The notes: generated by a model from the letters alone, not told the origin. Numbered from the stretch's first letter, positions 11,312 to 23,273 are shown. The stretch: DNA of 64,000 nucleotides from Conoideocrella luteorostrata (GCA_032433595.1 JASWJB010000024.1:62001-126000), one strand, 5' to 3'. Made by a program: numbers and translations.

Positions 11312-12887
11312 TAGAGCCTACTGATCTTTGTTCTCCATCAGGCAATGATGTGACTACCGCGTGTCGTCTGGCAAGAATAAGGCTCGACCGTTAATTTGCT
11401 CATTGGCATTCGAATTTGCAAACGAAATATTACTAGCCAGACGGAGTGCAAATGCCTGGCAATGAACCAACACACTTAGACAAACCGAACCGGACGGCTG
11501 AACACCGGCTAAAATTTGACTTCCTGGGTTTGAGGGTGACACTTGGGTTGCGGGAAACGCATCAAGGGTACGGAGTACTCACGCGAAAATGCCATCGCCG
11601 CTATTCTTTATGGGGCAGGCGTCCACTCACGATAACGCTTCAGATGCGTTTGGAAATCTCCTTTCAATGAACGACCATTTGCGGGCCAACGAGCGATGCA
11701 CAACAAGCAGCAATTTGCGCCCGCCACCACGCGCCACACCTGTCAGCGGCGCAAATCTTGATCGGCTACTCCGTACTCCACGTAGAGATCCGACATAAGC
11801 AGCAGCAATCTGTGGCCGGATAAAGTTACTCAGCTCTATTTGGTACAAGACGAGCGCGTGCCGCGTGAAGACGCGTCGCAGTGTCCAATGCAGGATCCCC
11901 AACGTCAGAAGTGGTTACGGCCCCTGCCGGTATTTCCCCGACTGCAACTGATCCTTCAGAGCCTCCGTTATTGTCATACACGGGCTACAAATCATGGCAA
12001 TCGCGCCTAACCTAAGTATTCAAGAGAACCAACCTCAACAACGGCCGAGACGGCGAGCACCTCAAGCCAGTGCCGAGCTTTGGCCTGTTCACAATACACT
12101 CATCGATATACGACGAAGCGCCGACCTCCAAGGCAGTTGTCTGAGCACACGCTTCGATGCGGTATGAGGCAAGCGCAGCGCGTAGGCGACTGACCACGGA
12201 ATCTCAAGCCTCGCGAATAACGCCGACGCGAAGAAGCGAAACACAACGAGCAAGCTTGTCTCTACCGCTCACGTCGCACCGTATCTCCAAAGATGTCACT
12301 CTCAGAATGACATCACTCGAGGGCAAGCATAGTTTTGTCTCCATTTTACAATGACAATCATGCTTGTGTCTAATGCTCCACCTGCGTACCGCACTGTTAT
12401 GCTCAGGACGATCCGAACAACGACTACGAAACCCGAACTATATCGTACGACCGTTTCTCAAAGACTTGGCGGATTCCGGAGACAAAACACCGAGCGCGGC
12501 GCAACAGCCAGGCACTAGGCTCGCGATCGATACTACAATGCGACAGAAATACAAGAGCAGTCAATGCCGCGTTCATGAGTGTCCTCATGGCATGGCTTCT
12601 GCCAGTTCAGTGAGCAAGCAGTGCCGTGCCCCAGCTTTGGAGACCATGGCATGTTTCACATCTGTCGAAGAGAACTTCTTTGTTCAATGTGTCACCAGCT
12701 GCTGGTTGATAGCGAAAGCGATGCTGTCTGCGTATCACTGTGCTTTATGAGCACTTGCTCTTCATTGACAGGCTATACATTCATGCATGGCTAATAGCGT
12801 TGAGTTCAAAAATATCACACATTTGCAACCAAAAAAAAAAAAAAAAAAAAATAATAAAAAGAATGCACGGAACCCATTTCCCACATT
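11312..12887. other. intergenic, no gene recognised
   Basis: Frames of up to 128 codons occur (for example 12364-12750 plus) but have no family features. Two copies of the dispersed motif TACGGAGTA/TACTCCGTA lie at 11569 and 11767. A run of about 20 A residues sits at 12830-12850, just beyond the 3' end of the ankyrin gene. Confidence 0.45.
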
Positions 12888-15800
12888 TTAAGATGCATTC
12901 GCGAGCAAGATATTCACAGCTTCCTCCCATCTTCTCGAGATGGCAATCTCTGTGACGGTTCGGCCGAGTTCATCCTTAACACTTAGATCTACACCAGAGT
13001 GTTCGGCCAGTTTCTTGAGCATCTCTTCATCGCCATTCTCAAGGGCTTGCATGATGCCGTTCCATCCTCTGTACATTTTGTTAGGATCGGCGCCCTTTTC
13101 CAAAAGCATGTCGATGAAGTCTTTGTTCTCGGTGGCACATCGTCGCAAGGCCTTGACAATGGGGAGATGTTCACCAGGAGCGTTGACATCGGCGCGACCC
13201 TCATTGATGAGGAAAATGACAATATCCCTTCGGTATTCGCGAAGGGCGGTTGTGAGTGGGGAGAAGACGCCTCCGTTTTTGTCTTCGACTGATACCCCCG
13301 CTGCGAGGAGTAGCTTGACCGACTCAAGCTGGTTCGCCACCACGGCCATTTCCATGACACCTTTGAAGGCGCGTGGCTCCGGGAGTACGGCCAAGATGCG
13401 GGACAGGATCTCTGGGTTGCGCACAGCCATGCACACGGGCCAGTCTTGGCCGCGAATGTTCGGGTTGGCTCCACGGGCGAGAAGCGTATCGACGAAGCCG
13501 ATGTGGTTGTCGCGGATGGCGCTGGTGAGTGGTGTGAAGCCCTTTGGTGACTTTTCGTTGGGGTCTATGCCTTGGTCCAGGAGCCATTTTAGGGCCGGGC
13601 CGTTCTTGGATGTCACTGCAGTCTCGAGAATTCCCTTGGGCGAGCTCAAGTTGCCGCCGGCAGCCACGAGAGCAGGCAGGAAGTGTTCTCTATGGTGAGT
13701 GACACACTTGAAGCAAGGATATTCACTGGCTGGGATGTTGGGGCTCGCGCCGCTACGGAGAAGCAGCTCAAATATATCTGAACGGTTGTCGCGAATAGAT
13801 GTACACAGTGGCGTATAGACGCCGTCCTTTTTGGCATTGGGGTCAACGCCGGCTTTGAGAAGGATGCGAATAGATTCAATGCTGTTGATACTGGTGGCGA
13901 GCTCCATGATACCCGGGGATTTTTTGAAGTCTGCTCCATTAGAAAGGAGAGCCTGCAGGCATTGAGGCTGGTAGGTTGCTGGCCAAAGCATGTGTTTGGG
14001 ACCGGGAAGGTTTGTATTGGCTCCCTGCTCGATGAGATTATTGACAATGTCTACTCTGCCGTTGGTGATGGCTTCGAACAGAGCGGTTTTCCCTTCGCCG
14101 TTCTTTTCGTTCGGGCCGGCGCCGTAGTTGAGAATCATCTCGATGAGGTGCTTTGGTGTCTTCTTGTTGATGGACCCAATGAGAATCGTGTTGCGATTGG
14201 CCGTGGTCTGGTTAGGATTTCCTCCATACATCAGAAGCAGGTGGGTGAATTTGACATTATTCGCCACGGCGGCGATGGAAAGAGAGGAGTCCAGCTCCGG
14301 GCCGACGGACATGTTGGGGTCGGCGCCGTACTTGAGAAGAGCAATGGCACCATCCAGGTAAGACTTCTCGGCGGCAGCGACGAGAGGACTTACACCATGC
14401 TTGTCTGTTGCATTGGGATCGGCACCGTAGAGCAGAAGAAGGCGAACGCTCTCAGCGTCGAGAGCGAGGATCGCTTCATTGAGCGCATGGGCTTCTATTC
14501 CCGTATCGGGCGAAACACCACGGTCTAGGAGCTGTGTAATGAGCTTATGATCCCCAGCGCGAACTGCAGAAACCAGTATCTGCTTAACATTTGGCCTGTC
14601 CGCGTCGACAGAGCTGCGAGGCTTCCGGCGCGGCATATTGAAGGGGTCGCTTTCCAAGTGAATTGCCTTGGCGCTGTCCAGCTCGAGTGCCTTGATATCA
14701 GCAACAATGGAGTCCAATGCCGTGCTCCCTTCATTTGCCTCGTCAAACGTGCTCAATCGATCCGGGACATTTGAGCGTTTCGCCTGGCCGTCATAAGAGC
14801 TGCCGTTGGAGCTATTAGTATACCTCGTTGTCGGGCTGAGATGGTTGTAGTCTGATCCATGACCATATCCGTTGCTCTCTCCGCTGACAGATTCATGACC
14901 ACCATAAGCAGGGACTCTTTCAGATTTGGGGATGGGGGGCAGCATGGGTAAGTGAGACTGGTCTATGGCCATGTGGTGATCTTCGACACTGCGATGTTGA
15001 GGTATGTGGCCTGGAGAGCGGTAACTCGACGTCTTGTCTTCCGAAGCCAGGGATCCGGCCCGCTGACGTCGGTACTCTGTTCCGTCGAGAGCGGCAGCAA
15101 GACCAATGTATCCGATGCCAAGTTCACTCTCCATTCGTTCAGCGCCGAGTTTCCACTGGAACATAAGTGCGCTGATCTTCAAGTCCTCGCGCGTCTTTGC
15201 CAGCGTAATGATCATTTTTTCAAGACTATTGTCTCCAAACATTTTACCAAACCCGCGTTTCATACGGCCCATGGCGCCCTTGCGCTCATATTCTAGCAGC
15301 TTGCCTACTATGTGATCAAGACCACGGAAATCGATCTGTGCAGCTCGAAACTTCTTCTCAAGCACTGTGATCATGTCAAGAGGAAGTGACTGATTGTTAC
15401 GAGCGGCTTCACCAAGACCTGCCTCTATATAGAACAGAACTTGGCACGTGTCGAGAACGTCGTTGGCGAGTGGACCGAATCCATGTGGTAGATGCTTAAC
15501 CATTGCAGTGTACTCGGACATCTTCTCCGCAACTCGGTCGCATGCCGCCGCAACGACAGTGCAAAGCTGAAGGCATTGCGATTGAGCTTTGTGTGTGGAC
15601 GACATATTGAAGCCCCGGTGAGAGACAACACGAGAAAGATTCGTAGCAGACTGCTGCTGCTGCTGCTGCTGAAGAAGAAGCTGTTGTTGTTGGAGAGGCC
15701 TACTGCTGGGCGGCTGAGGCGCGGCGTCCAGATATCTACTCAGCGAGGGAGCAGAAACGGTCGACGCAGAAGCTGAGCTTGGGGTGGATGGTGGCGGAAG

Positions 15801-15923
15801 GTCTAGAGCCTCTTTTAGATCAAAAGCAAAAGTGTCTTTGGGTGTGAGAAAGGAACCGTCCCTAACAACGTCGTGCCGGGCCAGTCGGTCCCTGGATGTC
15901 CAATCAGTGTGCTGATAGCTCAT
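12888..15923 (-). CDS. large ankyrin-repeat protein
   Basis: A single 1011-codon frame without introns. Residues 40-95 are Ser/Pro-rich with a polyglutamine run near 76-92, encoded mainly by CAG/CAA. Residues 110-290 form an alpha-helical region with conserved Trp, Cys and charged positions, like the N-terminal helical domain seen in several fungal ankyrin proteins. Residues 290-430 look disordered. From about 435 to 1005 there are some fifteen ankyrin repeats with clear LLDRGVSPD / LLLLYGADPN / LIEQGANTN signatures. The protein is a likely cytosolic scaffold; its partners cannot be told from sequence. Its start is the only Met that includes the full N-terminus. It is flanked by long gene-free DNA on both sides. 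Confidence 0.9.
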   Translation of the reverse strand: MSYQHTDWTSRDRLARHDVVRDGSFLTPKDTFAFDLKEALDLPPPSTPSSASASTVSAPSLSRYLDAAPQPPSSRPLQQQQLLLQQQQQQQSATNLSRVVSHRGFNMSSTHKAQSQCLQLCTVVAAACDRVAEKMSEYTAMVKHLPHGFGPLANDVLDTCQVLFYIEAGLGEAARNNQSLPLDMITVLEKKFRAAQIDFRGLDHIVGKLLEYERKGAMGRMKRGFGKMFGDNSLEKMIITLAKTREDLKISALMFQWKLGAERMESELGIGYIGLAAALDGTEYRRQRAGSLASEDKTSSYRSPGHIPQHRSVEDHHMAIDQSHLPMLPPIPKSERVPAYGGHESVSGESNGYGHGSDYNHLSPTTRYTNSSNGSSYDGQAKRSNVPDRLSTFDEANEGSTALDSIVADIKALELDSAKAIHLESDPFNMPRRKPRSSVDADRPNVKQILVSAVRAGDHKLITQLLDRGVSPDTGIEAHALNEAILALDAESVRLLLLYGADPNATDKHGVSPLVAAAEKSYLDGAIALLKYGADPNMSVGPELDSSLSIAAVANNVKFTHLLLMYGGNPNQTTANRNTILIGSINKKTPKHLIEMILNYGAGPNEKNGEGKTALFEAITNGRVDIVNNLIEQGANTNLPGPKHMLWPATYQPQCLQALLSNGADFKKSPGIMELATSINSIESIRILLKAGVDPNAKKDGVYTPLCTSIRDNRSDIFELLLRSGASPNIPASEYPCFKCVTHHREHFLPALVAAGGNLSSPKGILETAVTSKNGPALKWLLDQGIDPNEKSPKGFTPLTSAIRDNHIGFVDTLLARGANPNIRGQDWPVCMAVRNPEILSRILAVLPEPRAFKGVMEMAVVANQLESVKLLLAAGVSVEDKNGGVFSPLTTALREYRRDIVIFLINEGRADVNAPGEHLPIVKALRRCATENKDFIDMLLEKGADPNKMYRGWNGIMQALENGDEEMLKKLAEHSGVDLSVKDELGRTVTEIAISRRWEEAVNILLANAS

Positions 15924-17357
15924 CTTTCTTTGAATTCGGGGAAATTAGAATCGACGGAAAAGATCAGCCTCAAAGATGAAAGAAGCGAGAACAGAGGGGT
16001 TGAAGAAAATCGGAATACTGAAGTAGCCTGAGGGAATGGGCACGGCCGCGTTTGTGCCGGTCCAAGTTATCGTCGCATCCTTCGCGAGGAACCAGCCTGA
16101 ACTGTGTCAAATTGTGGATGTCAATTTGCTAGTGTAGGTTGCTACCTTGTCTGGCTGACCGAAAAGGGTTTCCTTGACAGCTTTGGCTTGTCCTTCTAGG
16201 TAGCTGAATGGCTTGGCTTTGCCTTGGTTAGGATGTCGGGTTGGCTATCAGGGAAACGGAAACGTTGGCTTGAAACACATGGGTTCCTAGCTTAGACCAC
16301 CTCCAACTGCGCTATGAACTCAATTTCAGATTGATTGTCTGTACCGAGTACATTGAGAGCTACATTGAGAGCGGGTAGGGTGCACAGTACGCACTGTCTC
16401 CCGCACGACGGCGCAAAGCACAGAGCCATGGCGTTCTCGCGTGCATGAGAGGTGATAGGTGATACCGGCTTGCGTGTGTCTGTTTGGACCCGTTCCGCAT
16501 GTAGTTCTGTATGTAACTACATACATACAATCAGCGGACACGGAGGTTGCGACTAGTGGATCGGCATATCCGTCTGTCATGGCCCAAAGGTGGTGGGCTA
16601 TAACCGCGGGGCAAGTGTTTGGAGCCACCTCGATGAAGAAACTCCAGGCCAGAGTGGCAAAGTATTGAGCGTTACGTGGGTGTCAAGGTGTGTATGAGAA
16701 TGATGTTCCCGACGGACGGCGGTTCAATAGTCTTCGGACAGTGGGGTTTGAAGAGCTGAGAGCAATGCACACCTAAGGCTAACGGACCGGTTAGCAGGGA
16801 TATCGCAAAGGCTGACTCGTCGAGGGCTCCGCGTCTGGATTTGGGCACATCTAGTGCACCCTTCGTGTTGGTTAGCTTCTGTCACTGACATCGGTAATGG
16901 CCTCACCTGTATGTCAAGGCTGCTCGCCGGGCCTGGAAGCTTGCTTTTTATTGGGCTTGTTTTCTTGTGTGCGAGACTCAAGAGGAAGCTGTTGGCTCGA
17001 GGCAGCCGGCCATGCGGGACCTAAACGTGCTAAGCAGCTAGTACTAGTAGTTGCGACGACAGGGTTGGGTAGTCATGGCCTGCAGCTACCGTTGACGGAC
17101 GAATACAATATTGCCTACCTAACCACCAGCTAATTCCTAGATTGCCGGGCTAGACGGGGCTGGGCCATGCTGCAACGCCATTGCAGCAGGGTCAGCTCAG
17201 CAGCACCGTATGGAGGCACCCTGTGCGGAGCGCGGAGTACTGTGCTGCATTGTACACACATACAATGCAGTCCTTAGTTGCTGTACTTGCTGGTTCGTTG
17301 CGACACCAGAACATCGGCACAAATTCACGCTCTTGCGGACTGGGCTGGACCAGCAAC

Positions 17358-17372
17358 TACGGAGTACGGAGT
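17358..17372. repeat. dispersed motif copy: TACGGAGTACGGAGT
   Basis: Two overlapping head-to-tail copies of the ACGGAGTA half-site. It is one of about 14 intergenic loci with this 9-mer in the window. Single copies in this gene-free stretch lie at 17649 and 19483, and another head-to-tail pair at 18917. Confidence 0.7.
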
Positions 17373-17687
17373 GGTCGGTCGGCATCAATAACAACGATCC
17401 GCCGGGTGGCGCAATGATCTGTGTTACCTGATTCCCCACTCACAGCTGGGGAGAAGGCGCGCAAGTGAAGCCGAGAAGAGTGTAGCGGACAGGTCAATGC
17501 GCCTTCAACCGGGACCGGAAAAAGGTATAAACTCGGACATGCATCGTTTGGGAGAACGACTGGGTGTGATCGTGTGCGAACCGACGAAATTAATATTGAA
17601 ATGCGAGTTCAAAGCGGCAGCATAGGTATTCCGTAGTACCTCTTCATTTACTCCGTATACTCTTGACTCTTTGGCCCCCCCCGTAAA

Positions 17688-17705
17688 TAACTAACTAGTT
17701 AGTTA
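17688..17705. repeat. 18-bp perfect palindrome TAACTAACTAGTTAGTTA
   Basis: This is a perfect inverted repeat that could form a small hairpin. A TAACTAACTAAC run also directly precedes the longest dispersed-motif copy at 52222, and TAACTAAC occurs at 54688, so the two motifs may travel together. Confidence 0.6.
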
Positions 17706-19677
17706 GTATCCATAGTAGATAAACACGAGGCGACAGGCATCTGGGTCTCTAACGCAGTGGGGAAGACAGCCCGCATTGAAAATCTGCGATATATATCGGG
17801 CTCACCACACAATCACTTGCTTCTGAGCGAGTGAGTGGCTGATTGACTGACTGATCGGCCAAGCTGGCTTTGCTTGCAATAACCGTCATCGGGTCTCAGA
17901 TGCAAGTCTACACAGCAGCAACGCACAGGCTGCTGCTTACGGTCCGTGCTGTGGCGCCCCCAAACAACGTGGCCCAACCCGCGTATTTTTCCGGCTAACG
18001 TTAGAGATCCGAACAAGTATTGTCTTATGAGTGTGCTCCGTACTAGTAGTTACTCAACGACTCAATAGGGTATATGATCGCCTTCCAGAAGGCGAAGCCA
18101 CGGCTCTAGTCCGCCGTGCCGCGGCCTGGAACATGCGCCCATCGATCGCTGAGGGTGCAGCCGCTCTGACATGCTGCAAGTTACGCCCGCATTGCTACCG
18201 CCGTTATCATTTCAAAAACTCTTGGTCGGGAAATTTTGTGAACTGGGGCCATGTGATGTAGCAAGAAAAAGAAGATTGCATGCACCTCGGCAAGGGAGCT
18301 TTGTATGTCTCGTGGGCCATTTCGACCACCCACCGGACCGCATGACATTGGCACTTTAATTATCTGAAACCCTGCATCTTGGGGGTTTCGAGGCTGTTAT
18401 TTCCGAATGCCGTCCCCACCACTCAAGTTTCTGCTCCTGGTTGCCTGCTTCATGTTCCCCTCGTCTGATCGTCCGACTGTCTTGGGATTGTGTCATCCAG
18501 GCCGCATGTGGAGAGCGTGGATACATAGAGTTGGTATCGTTTCACGGAACCGAGATCGAAATACGGAGCAGAGAAAATTGGTTTCGTTTCGTCTGATTTT
18601 CTTTTTGGGCAAGCCACATCGTGCCATTCTCAACGCCACTGTTGTTGCCATTGCCTCCCGTAGCAAGGATCCTTGTCTTCTAATTGACCACACCTGTTGT
18701 GTAATACGTGACTAGTTTCTAGCTGCGACACCTCACACGGCAAGTCTGATACTTTCTAAACTCCAGCCCGTGGTAACACGAAGGAGGAGGATTGAAACGC
18801 GACCTCGACCAGAGAGGGACCTGAGCAGCACAAATAACAAGGTAGAGATCTGTAGTTGAACGAGATGGCTTACCATGGGATACTTGGGAAGTTACCCTGG
18901 CAATCATTCTCTCGAATACGGAGTACGGAAAGATGTATTAAACTTCGGGGCAGATGAGGGTTGACCGACAAGGCAGGAAGAGTGCGTGGGTCATTGCCCC
19001 CGTACTCCATACAATACTACCGCATTTAAACGCAAGCATCCCCGCAATGTGCTCCTAGCTGAAGATCGGGCAATCGTTTTCAGCCCCCGACAGTCTGCAG
19101 ATATATTGTCCCGGTGTGATATGTAATCGGGAAACCGGCCAAATCGAACATGACCAGAGTTAGTGAGATAGATTGACATGTAACTAACCAATGTCGATAA
19201 TTCTCCAGGGTAGCCGCCAGTTGACATGCTGGAGTAAATGCCAGTATTGTATGTCTAGCCGCAATCGACAAGCAGAAGGCTAAGAAGCCAGTGTAGCGCA
19301 GTGTGTTGATTATGCGACTATGTTGTTACTTGACAGCATCAGATTTGAAGCCCTGTCCACGACTGCAGAGGACAGCTGATAATCAATATAATCTACGCAG
19401 GGCAGAGCTGACGCTCCAGACCGGGCGGTGCTTACTTAAGCTCTGAAGTGCGACAGCCGTCGACGCTGGCCAGTGGCAGCTGTACTCCGTATCAGGAAAG
19501 CTCCACCGTGCATGCGGCTGCCGTCATTTCTACTGCTTGCTTCCATTTGTTGCCCCTCCAGTATGGCAACTCGTTACCTGTTTGCAATTTTTCATATATG
19601 TGAAAGTTTCTCTGCTTCCCCACGCAGCGCAGCCAAAGCATGCCAGCCCGCATCGTTTCAAGCGCGTAGACACGACA

Positions 19678-22600
19678 ATGGCTAATCCTATCGGCGAAGA
19701 CAGTTGGATTGCCTACCTCGAGGAAACGGCCCGTCATGCATCCGACCTCGAGCAGCGCGTCAATATCATCGAGCTGTACAAGCGCGCCGTGAGCGCCGAA
19801 CCTGGTAGTTTGCGCCTGTGGCTAGCATACTGTGATTTTTTTCGAGTCCTGTGGGAGAATAGCAACTCTAGCGATGCTCAGTGGTCTGAAGAAGAACAAA
19901 TGATGGGCCAAGAGCTCTTTTCTTTGGACGCTAGTCTTGATCTGTGGCAACAGGGCTATGAAGCTGTTCAATATCGCATGAGCGACAGCCACGAGCTATG
20001 GGATCGTTGGATTTCTTTCGAGATGGAAGAGTTTACCAAAAGCAAGACCCCGGATAGCCTGCGACGGATAATTCAGCTCTATCGCGAACGTTTATCGGTC
20101 CCTCACCTGACCTGGGACGAAACATCCCAGTCATTTTCCAGCTTCCTGTCGGAGCACGATCAATCCGCATGGGAAGAGACCATGAAAGAAATCACGACAA
20201 GTGCCCAAATAACGAAAAGAGCTATCCAAGTACGCGACCCGTTCGAGCTTAAATTGAAGCAAACCGAGCGAAATGGAGATGCCGAAGCGCAAAAGTCGCA
20301 GCTTCGAGAATACTTGGATTGGGAGCAACGCGGAACGAAAAGAAAACACGGCGATACCGAATTGTCTGTGAAACTGTGCTCTGGCCTGTTTGATAGAGCT
20401 TTAACTAGCTTGTTTGCGACAGACGAAGATGTCTGGTACGATTATATAGTCTTCCTGTCCTCAACATTTGACGCTCAATCCTCTTCAGACCGTCTCCTTG
20501 ACGCCTCTCGCAGAGCAGTACAGCACTGCCCTAGCTCGGGACAGCTGTGGAGCAGATATATACAATGCGCTGAAGAGGCCGACCTGCCATTTGAAGACAT
20601 CGAAGTCATTAAACAGAGGGCTAATGGCGACAGTCAACTATGCAAAGACGGAATGGAGAACATGATTGAAATGTATGGAGCATGGTGCGCCTTTCTGAAG
20701 AGAATGGCGCTAAATCCCACTGCAACTGATGAGCAGACGGATTTTGCAGAGTCCGGACTAAAAGCCGCCATCGAAGATGTCACAAAAACAGGCAAGAGGC
20801 TGTATGGTAAAGATTTTCAGGGCGACCCTAAGTACCGGCTGGAGAGGATTTACATCCAGTACTTGACGGAAAAGAAAGACGCAATAGATGAGGCGAGATT
20901 GCTGTGGAAAAAACTTGAACGAAACGTTATTCATGCCGACAGCCATGACTTCTGGATCAACTACTACACTTGGGAGATGCTTGTATTTTCGTCTGGCTTC
21001 TCTTGCAGCGATGATCGCGGCATCCCGACCATGGCTACGGCAACGTTGCAATCGGCTGCAACTCGCAAGAACATTGACTGGCCGGAAAAGATCCTCGAGG
21101 TCTACATGCAGCACTGCAATGTCTATGAAACGACTGATGTAGTGCGACGAGCCAAAGATTATGTTCATCAGACACAGAAGGTTCTCACATACCGTCGAAA
21201 ACGGGATCAAGAGGCTCAAGCCGCACAATATGCAGCCTACGTCGAGGCTCAGGCTCGAGATCAAGCTCAAACAGAAGCATCCAGTCAGCAGCAGGCTGCT
21301 TCAGAGGACCGGCTCTCCCCTAGCGGATCTAAGAGAAAACGCGATTCTAATGTTGATATCCAACATGATGACTCGGAAAATGCTATCAAACGCCGGCGAA
21401 ATGGAGACGAAGCCGTCGACGATATGGCCTCCGACCAGCTACCTAAGCGCGATAGAGAACATGCTACCGTCCTTGTCACGAATCTACCCTTCGAGATAAC
21501 ACAAACCGAGATTCTAAAATATTTCAAGCCATATGGCCATATCAACAATATTACAGCCTTTGCCAAAGATGAGCAGAAGCAGTCTGCCACGGCATTGATC
21601 GAGTTCAGCACTACCGAAGAAGCACAATCTGCATTATTGAGAGATGCCAAATATTTCGGAGAATCACAGATCAGTGTACAGCCTGGCCATGACCTCACTG
21701 TATACATTGCGAATTTCCCGCCTGCTGCTGACGAAAATTTCATTAAAGATCTTTTCAAAGACTGCGGCGAAATCCTGAGTATTCGCTGGCCGAGTTTAAA
21801 GGTCAATACACATCGTCGCTTCTGCTACCTCTCGTTCCTCGACAGAGGCGCGTCTGCTAAAGCCGTTGCCAAAGAAGGCAAGCTCCTTGAAGGAAAGTAC
21901 AGGCTTCTTGCAAAATACTCAGACCCTAGCCGCAAGAAGAAACGTGAAGGTGCCATTGCCGAAGGTCGTGAAATTCATATTGGCAATTTGGATCGTTCGA
22001 CGACTGAAGCTGACCTTCGCGATGTGTTCAGCAAATTCGGTACCGTGATGAGGGTCAATATTCCTCAGAATGTGGCTGGGCGAAGCCGTGGGTTTGCTTT
22101 TTTGGATTTGGAGACTAAGGAACAAGCAGCCAAGGCGGCTAAGGAACTCCACAATACCAAGTTCCGCTCTCAAATCCTCCAGGTTCAAATCTCGAAAGAA
22201 AGCAAAGTGAAGCCCACGGCAAAAACAGCTGATTTTCAGCGACTTTCTGCTTCACCCGCGCCGCCATCTGCTCGCGACGACGGAGACGAGGTTATGGACG
22301 ACGGCGACACCTCCCAAGATCTCAACGAGCCGCCGCGCTCTTCAGAAATTGCAGCTAGAACCATCGCTCTCATGGGCCTCCCCGACACTGTCAATGACGC
22401 TAGGGTCAAGGCTCTTGTGGAGCCGCTCGGGTCTATTATCAAACTTATCCATCAACCTGGCTATGGTGGTGCCACAATCGAATTTGCAGACGTAGCGACT
22501 GCTGGGAAAGCGGCTCTTCAGCTGAGTACTATGGAGTACGAGGGTCATCAACTTCGCACTGGATCTGCCGATGAACTACGACAAAACAAAACACATAGCA

Positions 22601-22872
22601 TAAACAACAACGCCGGTAAACCGCAAAAGCAAGACATGCCAAAACCAAAAGGCGGGTTCATACCTCCTCCGCGATCAATTCGTCGTCCTACACTGGGTAA
22701 GCTTGGAGCAAAAAGGGGGTTGGGCTTCGCTCCCAGAAAATCCAGTCCCGCGTCGGGGGCGGGTTTGGCTGAAAGTGCGGCTTCCAATGATGCCCCAAAG
22801 AGTAATGACGATTTCAAGGCCATGTTTTTGGCGGGGAGGAAGGAAGAGAAGCCGGAGGGGAAGGATGCTTAA
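19678..22872 (+). CDS. prp24: U4/U6 snRNP recycling factor Prp24/SART3-like
   Basis: A 1064-aa intronless frame. I chose the ATG at 19678 (context gacacgacaATGGC) over an in-frame ATG at 19537, because the family similarity starts here and the earlier 47 codons look like leader. Residues 1-540 carry HAT (half-a-TPR) repeats with conserved Trp positions, as in SART3. Residues 540-590 are Lys/Arg-rich linker. Four RRMs follow: LVTNLPFE at about 598, VYIANFPP at 674, IHIGNLDR at 764, and a degenerate fourth (IALMGLPD) at 895. The C-terminal SNDDFKAMFLAG matches the Lsm2-8-binding tail of Prp24. The protein anneals U4 and U6 snRNAs during spliceosome recycling. Its neighbour, the helicase gene, converges on it. 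Confidence 0.93.
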   Translation: MANPIGEDSWIAYLEETARHASDLEQRVNIIELYKRAVSAEPGSLRLWLAYCDFFRVLWENSNSSDAQWSEEEQMMGQELFSLDASLDLWQQGYEAVQYRMSDSHELWDRWISFEMEEFTKSKTPDSLRRIIQLYRERLSVPHLTWDETSQSFSSFLSEHDQSAWEETMKEITTSAQITKRAIQVRDPFELKLKQTERNGDAEAQKSQLREYLDWEQRGTKRKHGDTELSVKLCSGLFDRALTSLFATDEDVWYDYIVFLSSTFDAQSSSDRLLDASRRAVQHCPSSGQLWSRYIQCAEEADLPFEDIEVIKQRANGDSQLCKDGMENMIEMYGAWCAFLKRMALNPTATDEQTDFAESGLKAAIEDVTKTGKRLYGKDFQGDPKYRLERIYIQYLTEKKDAIDEARLLWKKLERNVIHADSHDFWINYYTWEMLVFSSGFSCSDDRGIPTMATATLQSAATRKNIDWPEKILEVYMQHCNVYETTDVVRRAKDYVHQTQKVLTYRRKRDQEAQAAQYAAYVEAQARDQAQTEASSQQQAASEDRLSPSGSKRKRDSNVDIQHDDSENAIKRRRNGDEAVDDMASDQLPKRDREHATVLVTNLPFEITQTEILKYFKPYGHINNITAFAKDEQKQSATALIEFSTTEEAQSALLRDAKYFGESQISVQPGHDLTVYIANFPPAADENFIKDLFKDCGEILSIRWPSLKVNTHRRFCYLSFLDRGASAKAVAKEGKLLEGKYRLLAKYSDPSRKKKREGAIAEGREIHIGNLDRSTTEADLRDVFSKFGTVMRVNIPQNVAGRSRGFAFLDLETKEQAAKAAKELHNTKFRSQILQVQISKESKVKPTAKTADFQRLSASPAPPSARDDGDEVMDDGDTSQDLNEPPRSSEIAARTIALMGLPDTVNDARVKALVEPLGSIIKLIHQPGYGGATIEFADVATAGKAALQLSTMEYEGHQLRTGSADELRQNKTHSINNNAGKPQKQDMPKPKGGFIPPPRSIRRPTLGKLGAKRGLGFAPRKSSPASGAGLAESAASNDAPKSNDDFKAMFLAGRKEEKPEGKDA

Positions 22873-23273
22873 CTCGTTTACGGTTTCGTAAAAGATACGT
22901 TTAGAAATCGGGGTATGTTTAGACGGAAATATGTCTGTTTATGACGCAAGTTTTGTCCAGACATATTTATTTGTACTTTTAACCCACCTGGTAACAAAAT
23001 TTCTCATTTTGAAACCCATGACTCTAAGAAAACAGAATGTATCAGAAGTCAAGGATGCATGCGCTACACAACAAGCATAAGATATAAAGTTTTTGGCATC
23101 ACTGCGCAATGTATTCTATTTATTTCCGAATATTCCACATCATGCTATCAAGTCTGTTCATGCAGCTCTTAAACTTAGCTTGCAAACCTCACTGCGGCAT
23201 TTACCATTCCAAATCCCAGATCCTAACATGTCAGTATGTCCATTTAACCCATCGATACTGTGCGCCTCGCAAC
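22873..23273. other. short convergent intergenic region
   Basis: The 3' ends of Prp24 and the helicase gene meet here. No further gene is seen. Confidence 0.6.

Larger units (their letters stand above)
15924..19677. other. 3.7-kb stretch without a recognisable gene
   Basis: No frame longer than about 115 codons shows family features on either strand. The region lies upstream of both flanking genes, which are transcribed away from it, so it can hold long promoters or a non-coding transcript. It holds several copies of the dispersed motif (17358, 17649, 18917, 19483) and an 18-bp palindrome at 17688-17705. A TATA-like site (ggtataaactcgg) occurs at about 17524, with no obvious coding frame behind it. 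Confidence 0.5.

Noticed and set aside
12940..13698. 252-codon plus-strand frame inside the ankyrin gene
   Set aside because: It is the antisense shadow of a clear ankyrin-repeat coding region.
19537..19677. Extended N-terminus for Prp24
   Set aside because: The added 47 codons are in frame but are unlike the family and hydrophobic; the ATG at 19678 has the better context.
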